From contig SJOL01006496.1 of assembly GCA_004794785.1 (NCBI GenBank), positions 589,564-653,563 of the forward strand: a stretch of DNA of 64,000 bases, read 5' to 3'. Below, piece by piece: positions 36,390 through 47,627 of the stretch (position 1 is its first letter; each line of letters starts with the position of its first letter). The notes beneath the pieces are model-generated. The model had not been told where the DNA came from, ran no database searches, and was given only the letters and a program-made list of their open reading frames with translations. The DNA is from Opisthorchis felineus (lineage: Eukaryota; Platyhelminthes; Trematoda; Opisthorchiida; Opisthorchiidae). The position numbers and the translations under genes are program-made.

Positions 36390-39300
36390 CCCTTGTTTCA
36401 CGGTTCCGGGTAGTCCAACATTCAACATCTGATCTTCGCTAGTGTGAACTGCGGAGTACTGCTGAAGAAATGTGACCAATTTCCTTACCTCAAGCTTCTT
36501 CAGGCCACCTGATGTGCTAATAATAAGCTTATCATAATCCTCCGCTATCTGCCGATTGGAACGCTAGTGAATCTCCAAGGCGGAGTTCTCTTCTTCCAGC
36601 ATACTCATTCAAATACTCCGTGTTTCTGTTTGCGCGCCATGTGTGTCAGTCCAACGTGAATTTCGCCCGGACAGAACGCGACTGGCGCAGCTCACCCAGA
36701 ACGTATGAAACCTCAGCTTTTCTGGCGTGAAAACACGATAGGTCTTTAGTCTCCGACACTAGCAATAGTCGTTCTGTTGCTTTAGGTGATACATTAGATT
36801 CCCTTCTGTATCATCACCAGAATGACGTGGACCGGGGTTAATGCATAGTTTGTAGCTCAATGCAGCTTTGCTAGCTGTCCCATGTTAAATGCGATCGGGT
36901 TGCAGGAAGCGGTTCCCCGGAGAGGTGACATTGTTAGTCGTGCATTCCATCTGGGAGACAGGTTCCCACAGGGGTTACAAAGCTTGAGTTGCAATTGATC
37001 CATTAGTAGAAGAACCTCAAGTTCATTTCTTAGACTACCTAAGTTACTCGGTGTAGAATTACCAAATGTGGACCCAACGAGGCGAAACAAGAGCATAGAT
37101 CAACACTCCATTCTGGGTCCACTCCGGGTTCGGAAGTGTGCTGGCTGGTTCCAGCAGCCACGTCCCTGATTTATAATGCTTCAACAGTATTCCCGGTCTT
37201 TATTACTCCCTCAGGAGGCAACTACTTTTTAGGATACTCTATGATCTCGCCTACCGAGCCGACGCAATTCGTGGAACCCGCGTAGGCAGCTTTCTTCGGA
37301 ATTCGACGTTACCGATAAGCAAGTGGTTTCCAGGCTGGATCGATAAAATCAGATAAGCTAGAGAAGCAAGCTTAAAGAACCCGGATAATCTTCAGTTGGT
37401 CGGCAGGTGTGGGTTATGCGATCTCAGCATCATGCTCTGTAGGCACTGATCGTACTGGAGTCTTTTGGAACTCCTCTCGAGTTATGGGCGATCCAGACAC
37501 TGTTCCTCCTCCCTCCCCCTGTGTTACGACATGATTTCAGTATTCCGCATTCGCAACTTTGCGTTCTGAAATGTCTGTACCCCTGATTAAATGGATCCCT
37601 TGCTTGTCTCATTGTTCTTGTGAGAAATGTTGGCGACTGAATAGACTTGACCAATGCCTAATTGTAGTCAAGTGCTTTCTAGCTACTGCATCATTTGTGA
37701 GTAGATGGTTTGAAATGCAACAGAATTTTGAAATTTCTATGATGTCAGTTCTCCATCATAGGAGCTTTTTTGTTTCTATGCTCTAAAACAGTACTTTTAG
37801 GTGCTATGTTTGTGACTGAGTTGAGTGGCTCATTCTGAAGGTTCTGATGCGCCACTTTTGTATCAAGGTTCGCAAGTTCGTTTGTTTACTTTGGATTAAA
37901 AGATGAAATAAAAGGGCGCAGTTTTCCACTGCTGATTGGCGAAGTGCACTCATCAGCAACGTCACATTTTGTAAGAAAACCGAACAGTCAAACTCTAGAA
38001 TAACCACAGAGGGACGAGTGCTAGACACTGTTTAAATGAACGTGCTTGTTTTTATAAGTTTGCTGATCACTCCCTGTGAAATGTTGACCATGTCTTGCGA
38101 CTATTGCAGAACTTGTGAGTGGACAACTTGCACACGGAAGCAACTACCCACCTGCTTGGTTGGGTGGTGAATGATACGCTAGTCGACAACCAGTGTGCCA
38201 TGTGCGTACTGTTCATAACGGGTCTTTGGAAAAACACTGGCCACTCAAGCGCAACCTTCATCTGGAACTTTACAGTGAGGTCTGTGACAACGATAAACTA
38301 CTGAGTTATTTGGTGTTAATTACACGCAGGACTGACCTAATCTACCTCTGTCTGTTTGCGTACTTATTGGATGGTCTAGTAATTGCTGTGGGCTTGCGAT
38401 CACATAAGGCCTTGAATGTGTTAACTGCGTCATGGAGAAGTGCGTGGCAGGCTTTGCCCTATTGGCCATCATGGTCTTGTCGTTGGTGGATCGGTAACAT
38501 CCATATGAGAGAGAGTTTGGTACCAACCTTAAACTGATATATTGCTCGTTTGTGAGGACGATCTCAAAGGAGTAAATGCACTTCGCCTAATTTCCGGGCT
38601 GCATCTGTCAGAGCGGACCGTGTAATTTTCAACTAGAGCGTATAGGGCAATCTTTCAGACGTCTATGAGCAGTGTAAGATCAGTATATTCGCGAGTCATT
38701 GATCGTGCTTCCACCGGCTTTCGTTAGTGCACATTCTTAACTGGCAGTTAGTTCAACCAATTTGTGTAGTACCAACATCATTACCGTTTGACTTTTGTGC
38801 ATAATTCTCGGTGATTCGCTGTTTATGCCCCACTGGGCATTTACCCAGTGTGTTTCCTTATGTTGAGTTAGGCCTTAATATTACGTACACTAAAAATTCC
38901 CAAACTGGCTCTAGGGATTCACTCTTAGTTTGATGTGAAGACCGTAGGATTCGTAATTTCAAGTTTACTGCACTTTACAACGATTTTTATGCGGCACGGA
39001 AGTTAGAAAAGTGTCAACAGAAAAAGGTTTCTAGAAGGTGAAAATCAATGTCAGTGGTTTATCAGGGCATCCCATCATTCTTTGTATCCGCAACGTTTCC
39101 TCAAGCTGGATTAACTAGGGAGAGTCCATGGTAGTATAATCTTGTTGATGTAATCAAACTATGTGCTAAGAGTGAAGTAACAGATGTTAAAGGTGTTCGT
39201 TGTTCGTCCTGATTTAATTAGCATGTCATCTGAGGAATGACCGGCCAACTTATTTTCAGAGGATTTTTCTTTCGTTGCAACCTGGCCCCTGATTTTTATT

Positions 39301-41299
39301 TGGACCCGTGATAATAAGGCACGCAGTCACTCATGAAAAAGACGCCCTCAGCTGTCGTCACTTAAGAACATATGCAAATGTTTTTCTCAATGAATCTCTT
39401 AGTTTGCCGTGGACTACTCAATACCCTTCATCCGCCACCCACATCGAGTTCATTACGTCAAACAGACTACATAATTCAGTAAGCATTTCTTAGAGGCAGA
39501 TGTTTTGTTTCGGGGACACTTGCTCAACAGCGTTGAGTTTCATCTGCCACGGCTGTAACATTCTTGTTACTGATTCGTTCAACCGCTGCCACTGCATTTA
39601 CACAGTTAGAAAGTAATCGGCTGACTACAGCGCTGTTTTAAATGTCTTCTGAAACGTTCTTTGGTCCAGAACGATATGTCGGGGTATTCGTTCGACGCTG
39701 TTAGGGCAAACGGGTCACACGCAAGCCACGATCATCCTCAGTGCGAATGTGACTGGGCTTGTTGTGAAGGTGAATCGTCCGCTTCACACTCGATTGGTGA
39801 TGTCTGGTTGTAGATACGGTCAGTCTCATGGCAGAAGCTGGTGTGTTAGATGGACGAGGTAACAATCAAGTAACTCCCACCTAATATGACTGCCAAACTT
39901 CAACATTCGAAGGTGTCATCAGAACCGCATTCAGATGTATCCATAGAGAAAACCTCGAAATATTCTGTCGACCTGGTGGACGCCAGTCCATCTACTGGGT
40001 CAGATATCCTAGTATATGAAAAATGCAAACTATGGTTTCGACGACCCTCCTCAGTCTCAAAATCTTGTAGACATGTTTTTTTGTTACTAAAGGTGTAAAT
40101 CATATTTTTTATTTTCTTCACTTACTGCTGCAAGCCTATGTGAGTCTGCGTGCGGGTGTGCAAAATCGTCCATGATAAGGTGTCAAAGACCATCGTTAGT
40201 GATTGTCCAACCTACTAATTCAGTGCGTGTATTCCGTTGTAGAACCCTATCGGTTGTGTAAACCAGACAACAATTGTTTCTGAATGTTTCGGATGTAGAC
40301 GAGTATATATCACATTGCTCCGTGTGGTGATTTTGAGTGGTAGTGGGTGCTGCCGCATAATCCTGATAGATTTGACATATGAATGCCGGTGGTTTCATGA
40401 TACTGTTATAAAAATCACACTTTTATTCATCGCAAGCCGATGTCTTCCGGGCACCACTTGTACTAATCTCACATTCATACCTCCCCTTAAAGTAAAGCAA
40501 TGTAGGCGTATCTACCTCCGTGACATTTGAGCGCACTTAGTTTCCTGCTTAACAAAATCTTTATAGGTCCCGCTTGAAATTTAGGCTCAATAGACCGGTG
40601 AAGTATTTTTGCCTCACCTAGTCGTTCAAGTATGTGCTCTGAAAATATTCAGCAATAAATAGCGTTGGGTACGATCCAGTGAATTTGCAAATTTTCGACT
40701 GTTCGGCTGGACGCACTGAAGCCTGAATGAAATAATTCCCACGCTGCTGGATACCATAATGGTCAACTGTCTATATGGCTCAGGTCACATTTTGGATGCG
40801 TGTTATTCTACCACAATGCTCAAGAGCGAAAAACCGGATGTGAGGAAGCAGCGTGGATTCACTGAAGAATCTATGCCATTTCACACGAAAATCAAACTAA
40901 TACGAATATCTAGCTGAATTGTGTAAAAATTCAGTCGACACAATAGTTATTATATAGAAAAAGCACTTTGAATGAAGTGATGCAACGAACTAGTGTATCA
41001 AACTTCGGGAGACCGTCTTCCTGTCTGTTGTTCTAGTGTTGAGTAAGAGCATCACGCGGAAACCGATCATCCTTGTGTAGCCAGTACCTTAAAAACCAGC
41101 GCGTATGCGTTGTTTAGTTCAAGAAGTCCTTCAAGTATGATTCATTTATCTTACCACATTTTTTAGTGATTTGCTTGCTATCGCGGAGTCCAAACTGATA
41201 TTATTAGGTGACGGTTCGAAATTATTTCGAATAATTCAGATGCTGATTTCCGAAGAGGACAAACGTCATTCTGACACTCGTTGCAGTATTCATGCTTGT
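36390..41299. other. No recognised gene
   Basis: Minus-strand frames at 36857-37096, 37804-38028, 38067-38261 and 39900-40121 have protein-like composition, but I cannot give them matched splice sites or a family. They could be exons of the laminin-G-like candidate gene, or chance. Confidence 0.35.
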
Positions 41300-41464
41300 A
41301 CATGCGTGTTTCGTGTGCTCGCTGACTCGTTTGTGTTGACCGCAGTGCGCCCTTGAGGAGACGTATCGAAAAAAAGTCCCCGGAACTACGCAAAACTGTC
41401 ATGTTGGGTGTTCTGTTTGACGTTTCGAATAGGGTAAGGTGACCGGCTAGTTGAAACTGTGAAC
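41300..41464 (-). CDS. Candidate exon resembling the first half of a laminin-G domain
   Basis: After an ACGTGACAG acceptor the minus strand reads FQLAGHLTLFETSNRTPNMT, then VLRSSGDFFSIRLLKGALR. The pattern LxF-x5-LL-x3-SGDF-x-x-IRL-x-x-GxLR fits the opening strands of a laminin-G domain (adhesion and matrix proteins such as neurexins, CSPG4 and laminins). The upstream pyrimidine tract is weak and I cannot fix the donor. The assignment rests on pattern only. Confidence 0.33.
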
Positions 41465-42885
41465 CTGTCACGTAAAATCATTCAGATCGGGATAAAATTA
41501 TTGTTCATTATCATTTCCTCATGGATCACCCTTATTTTATGATACCTGGCTTGACACCGAGGATTCGGACAGTGTAAAACGTACTGGCCGAATTCGGTAA
41601 ATATGCGACACATGAATATGATACCCTAAAAGATCGAGAAAATTAAAATACAAGTCAACAAGCATCCACTGAGCAAATACGAAGCAGATGCGAACAAATG
41701 AAGCCAACAGATATGAAAAAATTCATCACGCATTCTCGCCGGTGAATAGAGTTGTTTATTTGGAAGTATGTTGTCAAAACGGGCGGACAAAAAGGTAACT
41801 ACCGGAAATGCTTCCGGCTACCAGGTGTTGTTTTCTGCGTGGGCTACAGAGCAGCTGCTTGTACGATTCTGTCAGTTCGCTTGTATCCACTCTAAAGTCA
41901 TTGGCGCTGGCGGAAATTTTTTTCAAGTGGTTTGGTTCATCAGTGGGTTATCCGTCTCATAACTGGGCGTGTTGGGTTGAGGCTATGACTAAATGGACTT
42001 GACGTATGATACTGCCAATGGAGTGTTTGTAGCCAACCTGTCAACAAGAAACATGAAAAGGAGCTCCGATGATACCTGCAAACCTATGTCGACTACCTAC
42101 TAGGTGGTTTATTCTTGTACACACAGTAAACAGTAAGACAAGAACAGACACGAAAGGTTGAAGCCCGTGAGAGTTTTGTTAACTTGCGACGAGTGGTTTT
42201 CTCTCGTAGGGTGTGCAAGAGAGAGGGCAGCGCTGAAGTGTTCATTTGTGCACCTGTCCTACTTCGCTTTTCTCACAGGGTAGCGAAAACGAGCCTTGCC
42301 AAGAGTAAACTCCGATGTGTGAAGATAGATCACGTTCAGCTGTTCTGAGCCAAACGTGCTCTCACCACGAAAAACACCCTCCCGTGTAGTTTTCTGACAG
42401 CCTTTGATGAATTTCTGTTTGCGCGCAGTAGGCTATCCATGCATAGCATAAATATGTCTGCTAATGTCAATATTCGACCCTCCAAGATTTCCTCAAAGGG
42501 CGCAACCGTGTTATAGACCTGACCGGATGAAGTTTACAATGGCTTGTACGAAAAATTGGTGAACCTCGACCGATACTCAACCGTTCCATACTTGTGCTTT
42601 CTGGAAGGAATTAGTACCCTCCTCCAAACTCCTCGTGAATGGAACCTCTTTGCACTAGGTAACCCGTTGTTTTCAAGATAGGTTCATGAGGAAGTATCCT
42701 GTTGTGACATATTAGCGGTATCACTGATCAGTCACCTGTAGTTAACACCATAACTAAGTGAAAATTTGCCAACTGTTCCCGTCGGGTTACTTTGACAACT
42801 TCGAGCGCAAATCGTGAGCGCAGCAAAGCACCGAAACAAAGTGAACATATCCTACAAGCACATGGAGAGCGCCAGTCAACTGTAC

Positions 42886-42953
42886 CTGCATTTTCTGAAA
42901 CTCCCCAAAACATGGAATAAAACTTGGGGTCGAACTGAGCCACCCAAGCGGTT
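42886..42953 (-). CDS. Weak candidate exon between the two laminin-G-like pieces
   Basis: It is bounded by ATATGTACAG and an AG/GTACAG donor and encodes PLGWLSSTPSFIPCFGEFQK. FIPCFGEF loosely resembles the FxGCLGEV that closes laminin-G domains in CSPG4-like proteins, with proline replacing the usual glycine. Short, and easily chance. Confidence 0.18.
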
Positions 42954-43529
42954 CTGTACATATCATCGGCAATAATTAGCGGAAAATCCTCATTAGCAGA
43001 TCACTTGAAAGCACAAATGGCCCTCCAAGGATGTGTACGATTGGATGAATTGTTGTTTATAAATCGGATCAAGCAGTCTAACAGAACGTATTCACTGTAA
43101 AATCAGAACGAAAGAATGCTCACAAAGGGGGCACCTACTGTGAATCACCTGCTTTTTATTTCACCTCCACCTCACCCTCGTTGGAACAATCCTCATCCTG
43201 TCCTGGTGCAAGCATTCTGTTGGGTCCATACCAGAAGGGGAAGAAAGCGCTAGAGTCGAGATTCGCCGGTACTGGAGTTCACCAGTATTGCAAGTCCTTT
43301 GACGCGCGGCGTTTCGAAATTCGGACATCTGACGTGCAGCCGCATGATGGACGCATCTTTGTCAGTGAATTAGTATAGTGTGAAAGGCTTCCGGAACAAA
43401 ATAGTACGGCAGTGCTCACCTGGAACGCCAAAGTATTTTTTCCTTAGTTATTCAGAGAAACAACTTCTGGCTAGTCGACAGTTATACGTTATTGTCATTA
43501 TCACCAATAATTAAAAAATCGCAAGGCAA

Positions 43530-43795
43530 CTATTTTGGAGAAAACACAAAGTAGACCCTCGAAATACATCCTAGAAGTCCAAAATCTTCTCTGTAAACCC
43601 GGGTTACAAAGGGTGCATTGGTTTCCAATTGAATACCGCCGTAGACGAGGTGTATTTCATGAGCTGAGCTTGGTGCTGATCTCATGCAGAATTTCACTTT
43701 AAATAATGATTCGTCGAGCCACAGCTCTAAAGAGCTCAAACCGAAGGCTTTATGTGTCGGTTCCGGTGTCATTCTGTCTACTTGGATAGTGAGTA
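43530..43795 (-). CDS. Candidate exon resembling the second half of a laminin-G domain
   Basis: After a GGCTGTTTCAG acceptor the minus strand reads LLTIQVDRM, LELWLDESLFKVKF, EIHLVYGGIQ and EDFGLLGCISRVYF. The sequence L-T-I-x-V-x-R, then W-L-D, then L-x-Y-G-G-I, then F-x-x-x-G-C-I-x-x-V-x-F follows the second half of laminin-G domains. The donor is not clear. It would belong to a secreted or membrane adhesion or matrix protein on the minus strand. Confidence 0.35.
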
Positions 43796-46700
43796 ACTGA
43801 AACAGCCTTCCAGACCGTTATCTAGGCTGGAACTGAAAAACGTTTTAAACAGTTGGCTGACGCTCACAACTGCAAAAAGCACAAAGCCTGCTGTCCATTG
43901 CATTGGCAATGAATCCCGCTGTTCAAATATGCATTATGCTGTCCGATCTCTGTCGGTGATCGGCAAGTGACATGGATATGCGCGCGCCGCTTTCAACCCC
44001 TTCGGTGGTTCTGTCGTAAGTAGCCATGTAGAATTACCCTCATGATGCAGATAGTCTTCAAGAGAAACTAATATTTGTGTTTTTCACAATCACTGTGGAT
44101 GACCTCCTTGGTCAGTACTATTTTGAATATTTCAGCGAATAATCCTTAGTTGTGTTATACGGAAGCAACCAGAGTTAAAATCGGCAGGAAGGGTTTTGTT
44201 TCCAGTCTGTTTATTCACATCTGTGATCCGCCTTTCTCAACGAATGGAAACTTTGATGCACGTACAGCATGCTTTGCTCATTCTCCTGGAGATGTTTGAT
44301 TAGATAATGCAGCAATACTCCTAGTGATTTACCTCCATTTTAGTAGCTACTTACGTGGAACCTGCTGCTCATAGTCCACACCAAACGTTTGTTTCGGTAT
44401 TTTCAGTCTGTCATGTAACGCTTAGGCTTAACACGGATTTTTGGGAGATGGTTTTTCGCACAGTGGAACATCATTGTCAGACACCTCTATTTGTCTAACA
44501 CACGATGAATATTCAAAGTGAGCACTCTGTACTCCCCTATTTTCCCAAAAAATATAGCTACTTATTTCCGTAGAAGTTCGTCAAGTATTCTTTACTGTGG
44601 CGTCCTCTGCCTATATTCACGTGTGAATCTGTGTCATGTTCCACAAACAACCACCAGAATTTCAGAAACATTTTTAAGCAGTACACAGGCTATGATTATG
44701 GCTTCATAGTATTGTCAACCTGATGCTGCTACCTCCGACGTTGACCGATAATGCCGTTTCTGCTCTTTCGATAAGTGGTAGTTTACTCATTCTCTTGAAT
44801 CCACGGCCGTTCAGTTTCTACAAACAAATGAATTCAGGTGCCTAGACTGAGTTCTTGTGACCGGGGTTTAGTGTTAAGGAGAGAGAGATTTGAGAACAGA
44901 AATATTCCTAATTGAGCTAGGTTCCATATCGATATTCTAATTTGATCAAGTCCATCAAAGTAAAACAGTGGACAAAATGATTATGAATGGACATGCTTTG
45001 AAGAACTCTTCCAGCTGTTTATGTGAAGCTGCTTTAAATCACCGATAGCATAACTTATCACAACAGCAAAGTGAAATATGAAACTATACAATGGCTTTTG
45101 AAGATATTCCAGTCGACTACTCTGATAAAACTAGCCTATCAGTAATCGGCAGTTACCTGAGCGCTAATAGCTGTTGGTATCTGAAATAAAGATGGCTTAA
45201 TGTAAAAGTTAAGAGCAGTGTGTACACAGAGCTTCCCGAATTTTCTCGGTCTCCTTCATGCGAAGAGTTCTTCAAAGAGAAATTTTCGAAAGTACAAAAT
45301 CGTGCCTCGTTTTATTTATGCAATTTTTAAAAAACTCCTTCTAGCCCCTCTGTAGCTCTAGTCTGCTGCTTCTCTACTGACGATGGGGTATACGTATCAA
45401 GAAGATGTTTGATCAGATGCACCGGGGACTGCATTTGGTCGTGTGTCGGTAACCCACCGAGATAATGCGTGTAACAACATCCACCGACACGTTGCTTAGC
45501 CTGTTGTCCGCAGTGTCAGTAACAATTTTTCTCTGATTTAAGAAACCGGTTAAGGAGGGCCTCTTTACAATGTTCGCTTCCACCGCGGTATATTTCCCGC
45601 GACAAAATAACATACTTTTATCCTTCAGCGGTGTGTGTTTCGACTGACTGAGCTCATTGGTGGTCTCAGATTCTAGCACTATCGAAAATGAGGGAGATGC
45701 CCATATGAGTTGTGCCATCGGTTGAACAAAGGGGGCTGATTATTTCTTCGGCAGATCTAAAGGATTCGTCTGGTATCGCGGAAGCCCGGTGTTTTCTGTC
45801 CTCTTAGATGGAAATGGCTCTCTTTTTTTCAGATCTTGTCCACCATACCAGCTGGTGTCAACTTATTCTATTAGCCTCATTTTGCGCGCACTGCTTTTTC
45901 CATCATACGTCTCAACTGCTGGCCATCGAAACTGCCCCTCTCAAACCAATGTGGTGTAATTCCATACCTCCACCATTCCACGCCTTAGGTGGTAACCATT
46001 TTGGTTTGATTGCTAGATTGTATTGCTCGGACGTTTTCATTGGGTTTTTCCCTTGATTTTTCCTTTAGTTCCCCTTAGTATTTAATTTTATTTTGTATTT
46101 AGCTTCACTCACGTCCACGAACTTACTTTACGGGCTAATAGGGTTCAGCAATGACCCCAATGTTCGGTGATCTATATGTTACCAAGCGCCCATGAAGAAC
46201 ACACGGCTATCAACAGCTTATATAACGCCAGATCCGGATATCACTTGTGGTTCAGCGACGGCATTTCCGGTGTCAAGTCAAGCCAGCAGAACTTAATAAT
46301 GCGGAAAAATGAAGCTTTGTAGGCGGAAAATGAAAAATCTACAAAGCTACATCGATGATACTCGTAACTCTAGTACAATAAACATGCGGATTGGCATCAG
46401 TTACGAACACGGGGTTTCCTTCGAAATACCGAAACCTATCGATGCAGACTTCATCTGATAAATGCAACATTAGGACCAGTTTTCAATAAAAGTGTCACAA
46501 TAACATTTCTGATCTCTCGAATAAAAGCCCGTTAGTACCCAGAGGGTTAAAATGTTGTCAGAATGGTCGTTCTTGCCATCCAAATAGCTACTCATTCACA
46601 ACATATGAGGTTATTGATTTGCAAGAGTATACAGTTAGGTCGAACTAGATCACCTTATCACATTAGGTGAAAAGCAACTAAAGATACCACTAACAACTGG

Positions 46701-46870
46701 ATCGCCTCTAACCAGCAGAAGAACGTATTACACAGTGTTCATCTTAGTCTTTCCCATGAGTCATAAACAAGCCCGTCACGGTGACATTTCGGTATATAGT
46801 GGAGGTGTTTCTTAAGAGAGGAAAACTTGCCCATCACTTCTATCAAAAACTCAACAGTGCCGTTTTCTGA
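43796..46870. other. No recognised gene
   Basis: A 101-codon minus-strand frame at 45413-45718 has protein-like composition but no motif I know. No repeat is recognised. Confidence 0.4.
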
Positions 46871-47353
46871 CCAGTAGTTTACCAATTTTCTGTCAGAATA
46901 ATAGGAACTGATAGTTTGACGCTATTTCAAAATGGTGTGCAAGCCAATGTTCAAATTTTATCTCCTTCCGAGCCTATACCAACCATACCAGGATATTTAA
47001 GGAGAGAAAAAAAGGTTATAAGCAAAGTGCAGCAGCTTTTCTCCAGTAATACCTGTCAGATGGATCTCTTGAAAGCCATAGAACAGATGCGCTTATCACC
47101 GCTCGTCGACTTGCTAGCCCAGATGTGTCGTCATCCTGAAATGCATAGCAACCGTTCTATGTCATCTTGTTCTATCTTCTTCCGATTCCAGACTAAACTA
47201 GCTAATGTGCCCTCTGCTCAGTATTCCTCAGAGACCTACCATCGTTCAGGAGATCAGGTTCAAGTCATGCTTATTCTGACAGAATGCTCCTGTACTAATT
47301 CACCCAACTCTTATAATAGCAGCAGAGACAACATATCCTTTCAAAATAGTTGA
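46871..47353 (+). other. Unidentified 161-codon open frame, possible exon
   Basis: The frame runs from after a stop at about 46868 to TGA at 47353. An acceptor-like AATTTTCTGTCAG lies near its start, and the first internal in-frame ATG is late. It reads SLTLFQNGVQANVQILSP, LRREKKVISKVQQLF and MDLLKAIEQMRLSPLVDLLA. I recognise no family. Similar frame lengths occur by chance in this window, so it is only a candidate. Confidence 0.25.
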
Positions 47354-47551
47354 ATTTTAGCCCTATCTTCAGAGGGAGGAAAACGAAACAAAAAACGAAC
47401 TGTTCGGCTATGTAACTTTCCAGACGTTGACATCAGAAATGCGGCCTTCTTCGAATCCTACTTTGTCTCATCATCTGCATGGCCGAAACGTGGGTTTCAT
47501 CTAAATTGATCTACTTGATACTTTGTGTGGACGTAAATCACCACTTATAAA

Positions 47552-47627
47552 ATCGCGGAAAACTCTTCGACAGCCCACGACCAGTTTCGCCCTTCTTGGG
47601 TCTCATCAGGTAGGCGCAGTCCGCGAT
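47552..47627 (-). ncRNA. Extended hammerhead self-cleaving ribozyme
   Basis: On the minus strand the catalytic core is complete: CTGATGA (47603-47609) and GAAA (47585-47588). Stem I is six base pairs, GCCUAC (47610-47615) with GUGGGC (47573-47578). Stem II is GACC with GGGC around loop CAAGAA, with one A-G mismatch. Stem III is minimal (A-U and C-G closing a UG loop). Cleavage would follow GUC, between 47579 and 47578. Beyond stem I a second 8-base helix forms between ATCGCGGA and TCCGCGAT (47620-47627 with 47552-47559), leaving an asymmetric internal loop of 13 and 4 bases. Minimal stem III is typical of hammerheads in Penelope-like elements and retrozymes, and schistosomes carry a hammerhead in a SINE-like satellite. 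The host element here is not identified. Confidence 0.82.

Noticed and set aside
37930..37980. CTGATGA on the minus strand followed by GGAAAAC
   Set aside because: There is no CGAAA box at the right distance and no stem II. The reading fits a hammerhead only by its seven-base core.
39507..39530. Possible second hammerhead core on the minus strand (CTGTTGA ... CGAAAC)
   Set aside because: The invariant CUGANGA reads CUGUUGA, and I could not build stems I and III around it.
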